Position numbers and translations under genes: made by a program
Notes under the pieces: generated by a model
Databases searched by the model: none
Told to the model about the DNA's origin: nothing
What the model saw: only the letters and a program-made list of their open reading frames with translations
From: Phycisphaerae bacterium
Lineage (GTDB): Bacteria > Planctomycetota > Phycisphaerae > Phycisphaerales > SM1A02
Direction of reading: 5' to 3'
Assembly (NCBI GenBank): GCA_002862305.1
Contig: PKCS01000039.1
Span: 80,794 to 144,793, forward strand
DNA: 64,000 nt
In this document: positions 1-7,977 of the stretch, piece after piece
How the letters are laid out: each line of letters starts with the position of its first letter
How positions within the stretch are numbered: position 1 is the first letter of the stretch

Positions 1-224
1 GCCTCGCCGGACCCGTCCAACGGCATCATGGCCAGCACCGTGGGGTGGGACTGCAGCAGGGCATGCAGGCGTTCCTGGTGGTCGTGGGGGACCTCGACGT
101 CGCTCGCCACCGCCCACTCCGCGACCAGGCGGACCAGCTCCGCCCGACGGACGGGATCGTCCATGCTGCAGACCTCGATGGTGTACGGTTCCTCGGTCAC
201 CTTGGAACGGACTCCTGTTCGCAT
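1..224 (-). CDS. Partial GNAT-like acetyltransferase N-terminus (runs off left edge)
   Basis: The reverse strand reads from an ATG at 224 to the window edge with no stop, giving 74 codons. The visible peptide begins MRTGVRSKVTEEPYTIEVC and continues with an amphipathic helix (VRRAELVRLVAEWAVAS) and the strand-like segment PTVLAMMPLDGSGEA. This order, a short strand, a helical pair, then a strand breaking at a charged turn, resembles the start of a GNAT N-acetyltransferase. The acetyl-CoA motif would lie outside the window, so the family is only a suggestion. Plus-strand frames over the same bases look like shadows: they are Arg/Ser-rich and have no fold-like pattern. Confidence 0.45.
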   Translation of the reverse strand, partial: MRTGVRSKVTEEPYTIEVCSMDDPVRRAELVRLVAEWAVASDVEVPHDHQERLHALLQSHPTVLAMMPLDGSGE

Positions 225-442
225 GGTCGATCGCGCGCCGGCGCATCGTTCGCCATGACCGGACCAAGACTAGATCCCACCTCCGGCCGCCGCAAGGGGT
301 CGATCCCCCTCGGCACCGGTGGTGGACCGCGTGCATAACCGGTCAATCCATCGCTTTTGCCGAACGGCTGCTTGAGGGGCGTCGTGGTGCAGGGGATGAT
401 GGAGCTCCCTCGATCCCGCGGTCACCAGCGCGAAAGGCACCC

Positions 443-3412
443 GTGCGCCCGTACCCACCCACTCGCCTCGCGATCCCGCTGCTCCTGGCCGGTCTCCCGG
501 CCGCGGTCGCCCCGGCGGACGTCGAGAGCGTGCTCGCGGTCGATCCCGGGTCCGTCGCCGGGGTCACCCTCACCGTGACCTTCACCACCGCGATCGATTC
601 CGACACCCAGACCGCGTCGCGTTCGGTGGGGGTCTCCGGGGGTGGGCGCGCGATCTTCCGCCCCGGGCAGGAGCCCTTCGACCAGGTGGAGCTCGCCGAA
701 CTCCGGTTCGAGCTGCAGGACTCGGACTTCCAGTACGGCTTCTTCTGCGACTCGCTCCTGGGGTGCATCGAGACCGACTTCACGCTGCGGAACGTGCAGG
801 CGACCCTGGTCCCGCCCGCCGCCACCGGACTCGGGACCGACGGCGTCGCGCAGTTCGCGAACGCCTGGCGCCTCCAGGCGGACTACGACGTCGACGCCGG
901 GCTGTTCTCGGAGTCCGGGTCCCTCGACATCGTGTCGGAGATCGGGTTCGGGGCGCGATTCAACACGGGCGGCGGCGACGTCTTCGTGGACCAGATCACC
1001 CTCGGCGGGCTGGGCACCGAACTCGAGGTGGGCGCCGGCATCGTGATCCAGCTGGACACCCAGCTCGACCTGCAGGGCACCACCCTCGGTGGCGGCTACC
1101 GGGAACTGCCCCCCGCGGCCTGCGGCGGGGGGGGAGCCTGCGGTTCGGTGGGCGCCCCCGGATGCGAGGACCTCGCGTGCTGCATCGCGGTGTGCGAGGC
1201 CGACTTCTACTGCTGCGAGCTCGCCTGGGACGCGGGGTGCGTCAACCGTGCGGTCGAGCTGTGCGGGGTCGCGCCCGCCAACGACTCCTGCAGCCAGGCC
1301 CGGCCGCTCGAGCTGGGGCGGCACCCCTTCACCACCGAGAACTGCTCCACCGACGGCCCGCCGCTGATCGGGGAATGCGCGACCAGCACCTCCGGGCTGA
1401 GCCTGGTCGACGACGTCTGGTTCAGCCACACCGCGCTCGCCGACAACGGCCTGGTGGTCTCGACCTGCAACCACGCGGCCTTCGACACCCGGATCGCGGT
1501 GTACGAGGAGTGCTCCGGCTCGCTGATCACCTGCTCCGACGACGAGGCCGCCTGCTCCGGCGGGACCACCATCGCCCGCTTCCAGGGCGTCGAGGGCGAG
1601 ACCTACCTGATCCGAGTCGGGGGGACCACGGGGTCCGGAAGCGGGGAGATCGACCTCGCCTGGGGCGACGTCGACGAACCCTACGCCGGACTCTCGGTGG
1701 AGTGGCCGGTCGCCTCGGGAGGCAACGGGCACCACTACGCCCTCTACGCCCTCGGCGAGGCGACGTCCTTCGCCGACGCGGTGCTGGCCGCGGGACGCTT
1801 CGGCGGGTACCCCGCCACCCTCACCAGCCCGGAGGAGACCGAGTTCGTTCGCCGGAACATGCCGGCCTCGCTGTACGGCGGCTCCACCGCCTTCGGGCTC
1901 GTCAGGTCCGGGGACGACGGTCCCGGCGACGGCTGGTCGTGGATCACCGGCGAACCCCTCGACTGGACGGGGTGGGACGCCGGCGAACCGAACGACGTCC
2001 TGGGGCTCGAGGACTGGGGGATGCTCTACCCCGACGGGACCTGGAACGACACCCGGGATCGGTTCGCCTACGTGCTCCTCGAGTTCGACGAGGATCCCTC
2101 GCTGGACGAGGTGACCTGGTCGGTGGAGGAGGGCGGCAACGGCCGGACCTACGAGGCGGTCCTGCTCGACCGACGCGTGGACTGGCTCTTCGCGAGGGCG
2201 TACGCGGAGAACCGAGGCGGGACCCTCGTCTGCCTCGACGAGCCCGGGGAGGCCGACTGGGTGTTCTCGAACCTGACCGCCTTCGCCTCCCTCTGGACCC
2301 AGACCTTCTACAACGCCGGGCCCTGGGTCGGCCTCTACCTCCGGGAGGGGCGCTGGGAGTGGCTGAGTGGCGAGGCCTTCGACGGCTCCAACTGGTACCC
2401 GGGCGAACCCAACGGGACCGGGGACCGCGGCAGCTACCTCGCCAGTCCGGACCTGGCCGGGGGCTTCACGGAAACGTTCTCGGGAACCCCCGACGGGACC
2501 CTGTTCTCCAGCGCGGTCTACGCGGACGTCTTCGGCAACCCCCGGTTGAAGCTGGTCGCCGACGGCTTCCCCGGGACCTGGGGGACGTGGTACTCGCCCC
2601 CGATCGAGCGGACCCTCGATTCGTTCTCCGCGTCCTTCCGGTTCAGCTTCAAGAACGCCGACGGGGGGGGCGGTGACGGGTTCAGCTTCCTCTGGGGGGA
2701 CCTCTCGGATGCCGGTGGCAATCGCCCGGAGGGCGGGGAGTACGGGACCTTCGGGTTCCAGCAGGATGGAGCCGGGCTCTCGATCGGGATCAACGGCTAC
2801 ATCGAGGGCGGAAACGCCGGCATCGACGGTCGGTGGGGTGGGACGCCCTTCGCCTTCACCCCCATGAGCTTCGAGGGCGTGACCTACCCCGACTACCAGA
2901 CCGCCGGTCGTCCGGAATCGATGCCGACGATGACCGTCGACTGGCGTGCCGGCCAGGGAGTGACGGTCTCGATCGCGTTCCCCTTCGAGCCACCCCAGGT
3001 GGTCTACCAGTCACAGGGGGTGGACGAGCTCGCCGGGATCGATCCGACGAACTGGGGCTTCGGCTTCGCCGGTCGCAACGGGGCGATCGACATGGACGTG
3101 CTGGTCGGGGACCTCGTGGTCAACGCCGGGTTCGTCGCGGAGTCGGGTGGCCTCGGGGGCGGGCCCCGGAACACCCTCGACGACACCACCGACCTCAACG
3201 TCCGTCGCACCCTGCTCATCGAGTACCCCGCCCCGGTCCCCGAGCCCTGTCCGGCGGACCTCGACCTCGACGGGGGCGTGGGGGGTGGGGACCTCGCGAT
3301 CCTCCTCAGCCAGTGGGGGGGGCCGGGGTCCGCGGACCTCGACGGGGACGACCTGGTCAACGGCGTGGACCTGAGCATCCTGCTCGCGGGCTGGGGCCCC
3401 TGCGGGGGCTGA
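443..3412 (+). CDS. Secreted multi-domain lectin protein with dockerin-like tail
   Basis: A 989-aa exported protein starting at GTG 443, with a short signal peptide (about residues 1-24). Visible domains in order: an unrecognised beta-rich region (25-225); a Cys-rich motif, GCEDLACCIAVCEADFYCC (about 229-276), common in planctomycete secreted proteins; a PPC-like region starting ANDSCSQA (278-410); two C-type-lectin-like domains (about 415-555 and 557-670), each with a WSW/WEW core, a GEPN/GEPND loop and, in the first, WND; an L-type (legume) lectin-like jelly roll (about 675-895, core GDGFSFLWGDLSD); and two EF-hand-like repeats (about 935-989) ending in LLSQWG and LLAGWG. It probably binds glycans at the surface or outside the cell. 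No catalytic domain was recognised. Its 3' end supplies one copy of a 33-bp repeat. Confidence 0.85.
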   Translation: MRPYPPTRLAIPLLLAGLPAAVAPADVESVLAVDPGSVAGVTLTVTFTTAIDSDTQTASRSVGVSGGGRAIFRPGQEPFDQVELAELRFELQDSDFQYGFFCDSLLGCIETDFTLRNVQATLVPPAATGLGTDGVAQFANAWRLQADYDVDAGLFSESGSLDIVSEIGFGARFNTGGGDVFVDQITLGGLGTELEVGAGIVIQLDTQLDLQGTTLGGGYRELPPAACGGGGACGSVGAPGCEDLACCIAVCEADFYCCELAWDAGCVNRAVELCGVAPANDSCSQARPLELGRHPFTTENCSTDGPPLIGECATSTSGLSLVDDVWFSHTALADNGLVVSTCNHAAFDTRIAVYEECSGSLITCSDDEAACSGGTTIARFQGVEGETYLIRVGGTTGSGSGEIDLAWGDVDEPYAGLSVEWPVASGGNGHHYALYALGEATSFADAVLAAGRFGGYPATLTSPEETEFVRRNMPASLYGGSTAFGLVRSGDDGPGDGWSWITGEPLDWTGWDAGEPNDVLGLEDWGMLYPDGTWNDTRDRFAYVLLEFDEDPSLDEVTWSVEEGGNGRTYEAVLLDRRVDWLFARAYAENRGGTLVCLDEPGEADWVFSNLTAFASLWTQTFYNAGPWVGLYLREGRWEWLSGEAFDGSNWYPGEPNGTGDRGSYLASPDLAGGFTETFSGTPDGTLFSSAVYADVFGNPRLKLVADGFPGTWGTWYSPPIERTLDSFSASFRFSFKNADGGGGDGFSFLWGDLSDAGGNRPEGGEYGTFGFQQDGAGLSIGINGYIEGGNAGIDGRWGGTPFAFTPMSFEGVTYPDYQTAGRPESMPTMTVDWRAGQGVTVSIAFPFEPPQVVYQSQGVDELAGIDPTNWGFGFAGRNGAIDMDVLVGDLVVNAGFVAESGGLGGGPRNTLDDTTDLNVRRTLLIEYPAPVPEPCPADLDLDGGVGGGDLAILLSQWGGPGSADLDGDDLVNGVDLSILLAGWGPCGG

Positions 3413-3422
3413 GGTCCGAGGA
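3390..3422 (+). repeat. 33-bp direct repeat, copy 1
   Basis: This segment covers the last codons and stop of the lectin gene plus 10 bp downstream. It is identical over 33 bp to 6110-6142 and the sequences diverge on both sides. Together the copies bound a 2.7-kb stretch holding two methyltransferase genes. Confidence 0.95.
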
Positions 3423-3820
3423 ACCTCTTGCTACAAGGTCTCCAAAGTGTCTCTACACCCCCCCACGGTGCTCCGAACGCATATTTCGAGCATACTAGGA
3501 AAACGTTAGGGCGCCTCAGGTGGTCGAGATGGTCTGGGGGACACCCACACCAGGAATCTGGAGATTCCCAAGACGGGTGGTGGGGACCAGACGCACCCAG
3601 TTCCGGTCTGAGAGCAGATTGGTTCTGGACTGGGCCCCGTAGGACCGCGATGGGCGTGTGGGGCGGAGACTCGCGGAGGATCGCTTCGACGCCGATCGAA
3701 TGGCGGCGGTGATGCTCCGGGCGCTGGATCTTTGATTCCCTTGGGCGGTTCCGCCGGAAAACGCCGATACTCCCCAACTCCGGAGGCTCTGCAATCCGGG
3801 TGAACGAACGAGAGATTCCC
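3413..3820. other. Intergenic region before the first methyltransferase
   Basis: No convincing gene is present. The stretch is visibly more AT-rich than its flanks around 3480-3515. The open frame at 3428-3712 is dominated by Trp/Arg/Gly/Ser and has no recognisable fold, so it is treated as non-coding. A GATACT element at 3766-3771, about 50 bp before the methyltransferase start, is a possible -10 box with a poor -35. Confidence 0.5.
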
Positions 3821-4672
3821 ATGACACCGCCACCCCAATCGACCCGGGATCTCGAGACCCACTTCCGCTTCGGTGAGAACTGGCTCGACTACTCGGAATC
3901 GGTGGATGCCACCCACCTCGAGCACTCGGTGAACAACCTCCAGCGGTTGTTCGCCACGTCGCGACTCGATGGTCTTCGCTTCCTCGACATCGGATGCGGG
4001 AGCGGACTGCACTCGGTGGCGGCCGCGACGTTGGGCGCGGAAGTCGTCTCGATCGATCTTGACCCCCAGTGCATCACGTCCACGGTCCGGCTCGGTGAAC
4101 GGTTCCAGGTGTCCGACCGGATCAACGTCGAACAGCAATCCGTCTTTGATCTGGATCCCCGATATCGCGAGGCCTTCGACATCGTGTACTCCTGGGGAGT
4201 TCTTCACCATACCGGAGACATGTGGACGGCGATCGACCAGGCCCGGACCTGCGTGTCACCTGGTGGCCAGTTCGCGCTGGCGATCTACCGCAAGTTGTGG
4301 TGCTGCGGGGCCTGGCGAATCGAGAAGTATCTCTACTCGAAGCTGCCACCCTTCCTCCAGGGCGTCATCCGCTGGCCGTACACCGCCGTGGTCGACGGGG
4401 TCGCCGCCCTGAAGCGATGCCAGTCTCCGGCCCGGTTTCGCCGAGAATACAAACTGTCCCGCGGCATGAGCCGGGATCATGACATTCACGACTGGCTTGG
4501 GGGGTACCCGTACGAGTCCGCATCGGCGGAGGAGATCGAAGCGTTCATGTCGGCGCGTACGTTCTCGCCCGTGCGCATCTTCAATGCTGAAACCGTTCGC
4601 TTTCCCAGGGGCTGGACCGGCAGCGGTTGCGTAGAGTGCGTGTTCCAGCGGGACACCGAGTCTCCCGTTTGA
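3821..4672 (+). CDS. Class I SAM-dependent methyltransferase
   Basis: A 283-aa Rossmann-fold methyltransferase. Motif I is LDIGCGSGLHSVAAA, followed by the acidic residue after strand 2 (VVSIDLDPQC); the motif-IV/post-I pattern FDIVYSWGVLHHTGDMW matches the UbiG/Methyltransf_11 group. The C-terminal part (GMSRDHDIHDWLGGYPYESA) resembles small-molecule or glycan methyltransferases, but the substrate cannot be read from sequence. I start at ATG 3821, preceded by GAGAG; a GTG at 3800 in the same frame would add seven residues. The gene lies in the repeat-bounded segment opposite a second methyltransferase on the other strand, suggesting a two-enzyme tailoring cassette. Confidence 0.85.
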   Translation: MTPPPQSTRDLETHFRFGENWLDYSESVDATHLEHSVNNLQRLFATSRLDGLRFLDIGCGSGLHSVAAATLGAEVVSIDLDPQCITSTVRLGERFQVSDRINVEQQSVFDLDPRYREAFDIVYSWGVLHHTGDMWTAIDQARTCVSPGGQFALAIYRKLWCCGAWRIEKYLYSKLPPFLQGVIRWPYTAVVDGVAALKRCQSPARFRREYKLSRGMSRDHDIHDWLGGYPYESASAEEIEAFMSARTFSPVRIFNAETVRFPRGWTGSGCVECVFQRDTESPV

Positions 4673-4926
4673 ACGGGTATCCGCGAGGACGTGGAGAGAT
4701 CACGAAGCCTGGGGCTGGTGATCGAATTCCGCACCATGTCCGATCGGCGGTGTGCTGACGGTGAGCTGCTGCCGGAGTACCTGACGCTCCATGACGCGCA
4801 GTAGGCCCAACGGCACGACGTACGTCCGGGGATCACGGGCTGGCGCAGGTCAAAGGCCGGAATCGACTCAGCTGGTTGGACAAGTTCGATCTCACCGTCA
4901 TCCGGTGGGGCCGGTCCCACGACGGG

Positions 4927-5733
4927 TCACTCGGTCCGTCGGGCGACCACCGCCACGGTAGGTGACAGGTAGGCCGAATTCGGGAGCACCCGGCCCGCGT
5001 GTTCAAGCAGGGTCAGGGGCGCCTTGATCGCTAGATGGGGTAGTCGTCCCAGGCTACGGGCCCGCTGATAGAGCGCAGTATTCCAAAATCCCAGATGACC
5101 GAGGTAGCCGCCTCCGAGAATGTCGACCTGTCCGGTGCGCTCCAGCCCGGTTCGCAGATCGTCCCAGGTCATCAGATTGTGCATGGCGTGTCGTTCCGGA
5201 TCCACACGCCGCAGGATGCTTCCCCCGAGGCCCGAATGATTGGGAATGACGATGGCGATGAAGCCTCCGGGAGCGACCAGATCGACATGTCGCTGCAGGC
5301 AGGGGACGACGTCATCGAAATGCTCGACGACCCCGAAGCTAGCGACGACGTCCCACGGGGGATGGTCAGGGTCGCAGGTGAAATCGAAGAGATCCGCGTG
5401 GATGATCTCGGCTTCGAGACCATCTGCCGCACATCGCGCACGGGTTTCCTCGCATCCTTCTTCGAGATAGTCCATGCCGGTCAGCTGATAGCCGAATCGA
5501 TCGTGGAAGTAACGAAGATAGGTGCCGGGACAGCACCCCAGCTCGAGGAAACGTCGGGATTCGCCTCGGGGGAGATGCCTAGAGAACAGATCGTCGATCC
5601 CGGCGAAGGATCGATGGCGGTGCTTGATACCCAGCGGTCCGGGGCGCACCGTCGACCAGAATCTGGTCCAGTCCTCCGGTGCGGTCAGGCGAGACGGCCC
5701 GTCGGCTTTGGATGAAGATGGCTTCTCCGGCAT
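4927..5733 (-). CDS. Class I SAM-dependent methyltransferase
   Basis: A 268-aa methyltransferase on the minus strand, convergent with the one at 3821-4672. Motif I reads RRFLELGCCPGTYLRYF, strand 2 ends in TGMDYLEEGCEE, and motif IV is WDVVASFGVVEHFDDVVPCL, followed by LVAPGGFIAIVIPN. These are the usual class I landmarks. The N-terminal 55 residues (DWTRFWSTVRPGPLGIKHRH) form a cap found in several polysaccharide- or lipid-tailoring methyltransferases. The substrate is unknown. The ATG at 5733 is the only good in-frame start. The 254-bp gap to the upstream convergent gene holds nothing recognised. Confidence 0.82.
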   Translation of the reverse strand: MPEKPSSSKADGPSRLTAPEDWTRFWSTVRPGPLGIKHRHRSFAGIDDLFSRHLPRGESRRFLELGCCPGTYLRYFHDRFGYQLTGMDYLEEGCEETRARCAADGLEAEIIHADLFDFTCDPDHPPWDVVASFGVVEHFDDVVPCLQRHVDLVAPGGFIAIVIPNHSGLGGSILRRVDPERHAMHNLMTWDDLRTGLERTGQVDILGGGYLGHLGFWNTALYQRARSLGRLPHLAIKAPLTLLEHAGRVLPNSAYLSPTVAVVARRTE

Positions 5734-5763
5734 GGCATTTATCGGATCGCGGTGACCGTTTCA

Positions 5764-5792
5764 TTGGGAGTGACGTCGCCGGTCACTATACT
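5764..5792 (+). promoter_or_regulatory. Candidate sigma70-type promoter without an intact gene
   Basis: TTGGGA (5764-5769) and TATACT (5787-5792) are separated by 17 bp, a good vegetative-promoter match for this genome. Transcription would begin about 10 bp before ATG 5808, whose reading frame does not look like an intact gene. Confidence 0.4.
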
Positions 5793-6088
5793 TGGTTGTT
5801 CCCGACCATGCCCGAGCATGTTTCCACTGTGTCCGGAAACACCTTCTCCATACCCAATAATGGTTCGACGGTGATGGATGCCGTTCTTGCCAGCGATGCT
5901 GACGCCCTGGGACTGGGTGAGTTGCAGAGTCTTCCGGAGGCCGGCTGGATGGGGCAGAACTACGTGGCTGCGGCGTCCGTGTGCATCAGTGCCAGTTCTG
6001 GACGGCCGTACGCGAGCGGTGGTCGGCCGAGATCGGCGCGGAGGCCGAAGACTATCTGGATCTTCAGCGCAAGGTCAGCCGGCTGCGA

Positions 6089-6110
6089 CAGCTTCCTCGA
6101 CGGCCGCCAG
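6089..6110 (+). repeat. 22-bp direct repeat shared with GH7-like gene, copy 1
   Basis: Identical over 22 bp to 7626-7647; with one mismatch the match extends to about 6121/7658. Read in the 5808 frame it encodes SFLDGRQ, the same heptapeptide as in the GH7-like protein. It abuts the 33-bp repeat copy 2. Confidence 0.85.
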
Positions 6111-6142
6111 CTGGGGCCCCTGCGGGGGCTGAGGTCCGAGGA
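6110..6142 (+). repeat. 33-bp direct repeat, copy 2
   Basis: An exact copy of 3390-3422, including the lectin gene's last codons, stop and 10 bp of downstream sequence, here outside any intact gene. It lies 105 bp before the GH7-like start. Confidence 0.95.
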
Positions 6143-6246
6143 TTCTTTCCACTATCTCAGGAATGACCGTCCTCCGGGGGGCGGCGTGCGGTCATAATCC
6201 TCTTCCTGCAACGACCTTGCGTCCACCCAACTCGATCCGGAGAACG

Positions 6247-7959
6247 ATGATGCCTCGAACGCCCAGTCACCCCTCGTCCGTTTCCTGCCTCCTCGGCGGC
6301 ACGCTGCTGCTGGGGTGCACGACCCTTGCCGTCCACGCGTCCAGCGACACCCTCAAGGCGAACCGGGGGGACCTTGCGGTGACCGAGGGCGGCACGACCT
6401 CCAGTTTTCCCCTGCTCCAGGCCTACGGCCTGTCCACCGGCAACCCCGTCAACCTCGACGGCAGCGGGACCGCCAGCCTGGCCTTCAACAGTCGCGCCTA
6501 CCTCGGCGACCCCGCCAACGTGCCCGGCGACGACGAGGCCGACCTGAGCCAGGCGTTCTACTACAACCAGTTCGACCTCACGCCCTCCGGCGCGATCGCC
6601 CGGAACGACCAGACGGTGATCAGCTTCGACGTGGACTTCGGCGACATCTACGCCTCCACCGGTTCATCGGGCACCGGGACCTGCGGCTGCATCTGGGCGG
6701 TGTACCTGACCAGCGCGGACGGGACCCGTTCGAACGAGCAGCGCTGCGTCAGCGATCCCTACTACCAGGACGCGGTGGGGACCTGCACGGACTGCAACAG
6801 CGAGGGCTTCAGGCCGCTGGTGAACGACGACGACCTCGCGGACGGCCTCGTGAAGTGGGGCGGGACCGACTGCGACGAGGGCAACAGCTACGAGATCGAC
6901 CTGATGGAAGCCAACCTCTACGGCTTCTCCACCACCCTCCACAACGGCTACGGGGCCCACGGCCGCCGCGACACCAGCGGGACGATCTTCAAGATCGGGG
7001 TGGGTGCCCTGCCGGTCTGCCCCTTCACCGCCACCTGCGACGGGGCGACCTACGGGGCCGATCCGGTGCAGGACGTCGGGTGCTTTGCCGACGGGCTCCA
7101 GAAGTACGGACCGGGAAGCCAGTACTCGATCGATTCGACCCGTCCCTTCCGGGTCACCGCGACCTTCGGATTCGACGCGAGCGGGATCCTCGAGCGCTAC
7201 ACGGTCCAGCTGGTCCAGGTCACCGAGATCGGTGGCAGCACCATCGGCGACCCGGTGGAGGTCTGCGACCTCGATTCCAGCGATACGCCGCCGTTCTACA
7301 GCCTGATGAGCAGCGGTGACGGCGACAAGTACGGGGTCTGCCCCACCGGCAACCCCGTGGTCTTCAACTCGGAGGGCGCGAGCTGGCAGCAGGGCTGCGG
7401 CTCCGCGCAGCTTTCCGACTACTCATGGTCCCCTCGCTACGACGCCGAGTCATCCGCGGTCACGGACTACGCCGGCCCCGTCAACGTGCCTTCCGGCGCG
7501 ACCTACGTGCACTGCACGGAATACGTGCAGGACTGGGGCATCGGGCAATCCCCCCAGTGGGACGAGATCACCGACGCACTCCAGACCGCGAACTTCGTGA
7601 TGTCGTTCCCCGGCGGCAGCGGAGGCAGCTTCCTCGACGGCCGCCAGCAGGGGCCCCTCAGCGCCTCGACCCCCCTCTGGGAGACGGTCTGCACCGACGA
7701 CGACCGCACCCAGGGGGTCTGTGGCACCGGCAACGTCAGCGAGACGTTCAAGGTGGGGAACATCAGCTTCGGTGGCGGCCAGCTCGGCGGGGCGCTCTGC
7801 GTCGGCGACTACAACGACGACGAGCGGATCGACGGCCGGGACCTCGGCGCCCTCCTCGCGGCCTGGGGCTCGGACCTCCTGCAGTTCGACTTCGACGACG
7901 ACGGGAGCGTGGGCGCGGGCGACCTCACCCTGCTCCTCGAGCGTTGGGGGGATTGCTGA
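6247..7959 (+). CDS. Secreted GH7-type (clan GH-B) cellulase-like protein with dockerin-like tail
   Basis: A 570-aa exported protein from ATG 6247 (GGAGA 4 bp upstream), with signal peptide MMPRTPSHPSSVSCLLGGTL... Landmarks match glycoside hydrolase family 7: SFDVDFGDIY (FDVD strand), a Cys-rich loop, the catalytic cluster YEIDLMEAN with Glu216/Asp218/Glu221 in the E-x-D-x-x-E spacing of nucleophile, helper Asp and acid/base, KYGPGSQYSIDST (about 286-298) followed by ASGILERYTVQ, and ETFKVGNISFGG near the end of the fold. GH16 shares the ExDxxE motif, but the YGPGS and following strands favour GH7. Two EF-hand-like repeats (about 518-570) end in LLAAWG and LLERWG. Likely role: hydrolysis of beta-1,4-glucan or a related polymer outside the cell. 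GH7 is known mostly from eukaryotes. Confidence 0.72.
   Translation: MMPRTPSHPSSVSCLLGGTLLLGCTTLAVHASSDTLKANRGDLAVTEGGTTSSFPLLQAYGLSTGNPVNLDGSGTASLAFNSRAYLGDPANVPGDDEADLSQAFYYNQFDLTPSGAIARNDQTVISFDVDFGDIYASTGSSGTGTCGCIWAVYLTSADGTRSNEQRCVSDPYYQDAVGTCTDCNSEGFRPLVNDDDLADGLVKWGGTDCDEGNSYEIDLMEANLYGFSTTLHNGYGAHGRRDTSGTIFKIGVGALPVCPFTATCDGATYGADPVQDVGCFADGLQKYGPGSQYSIDSTRPFRVTATFGFDASGILERYTVQLVQVTEIGGSTIGDPVEVCDLDSSDTPPFYSLMSSGDGDKYGVCPTGNPVVFNSEGASWQQGCGSAQLSDYSWSPRYDAESSAVTDYAGPVNVPSGATYVHCTEYVQDWGIGQSPQWDEITDALQTANFVMSFPGGSGGSFLDGRQQGPLSASTPLWETVCTDDDRTQGVCGTGNVSETFKVGNISFGGGQLGGALCVGDYNDDERIDGRDLGALLAAWGSDLLQFDFDDDGSVGAGDLTLLLERWGDC
7626..7647 (+). repeat. 22-bp direct repeat, copy 2 (inside GH7-like gene)
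   Basis: Encodes SFLDGRQ in the GH7-like protein, just after a Gly/Ser-rich turn. It is identical to 6089-6110 upstream of the gene. Confidence 0.85.
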
Positions 7960-7977
7960 GCCGGATCCGATCGACGG

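Larger units (their letters stand above)
5808..6142 (+). pseudogene. Possible degenerate ORF ending in a duplicated dockerin-gene tail
   Basis: From ATG 5808 the frame gives MPEHVSTVSGNTFSIPNNGS and about 40 more plausible residues up to GQNYVAAASV, then becomes Arg/Ser-rich. The next frame gives the more natural segment QCQFWTAVRERWSAEIGAEA up to about 6080. A third frame ends at a stop after WGPCGG, exactly like the lectin protein's dockerin-like tail. The frame changes and the copied 3' end suggest a decayed or recombined gene. No family was recognised for the N-terminal part. Confidence 0.3.
5734..6246. other. Intergenic region with promoter-like signal, broken reading frame and repeat scar
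   Basis: The stretch between the second methyltransferase and the GH7-like gene carries, in order: a sigma70-like promoter (5764-5792), a short open frame from ATG 5808 that appears shifted near 5980, a 22-bp match to the GH7-like gene (6089-6110), and an exact 33-bp copy of the lectin-gene end (6110-6142). It reads as debris of a former secreted-protein gene. Confidence 0.5.

Noticed and set aside
3428..3712. 94-codon frame between lectin and methyltransferase genes
   Set aside because: Trp/Ser/Arg-rich without fold-like pattern, and no ribosome site.
3390..6142. Integrative element with recombinase
   Set aside because: Direct repeats are present, but no integrase, transposase or terminal inverted repeats were found, so it is reported only as repeat-bounded DNA.
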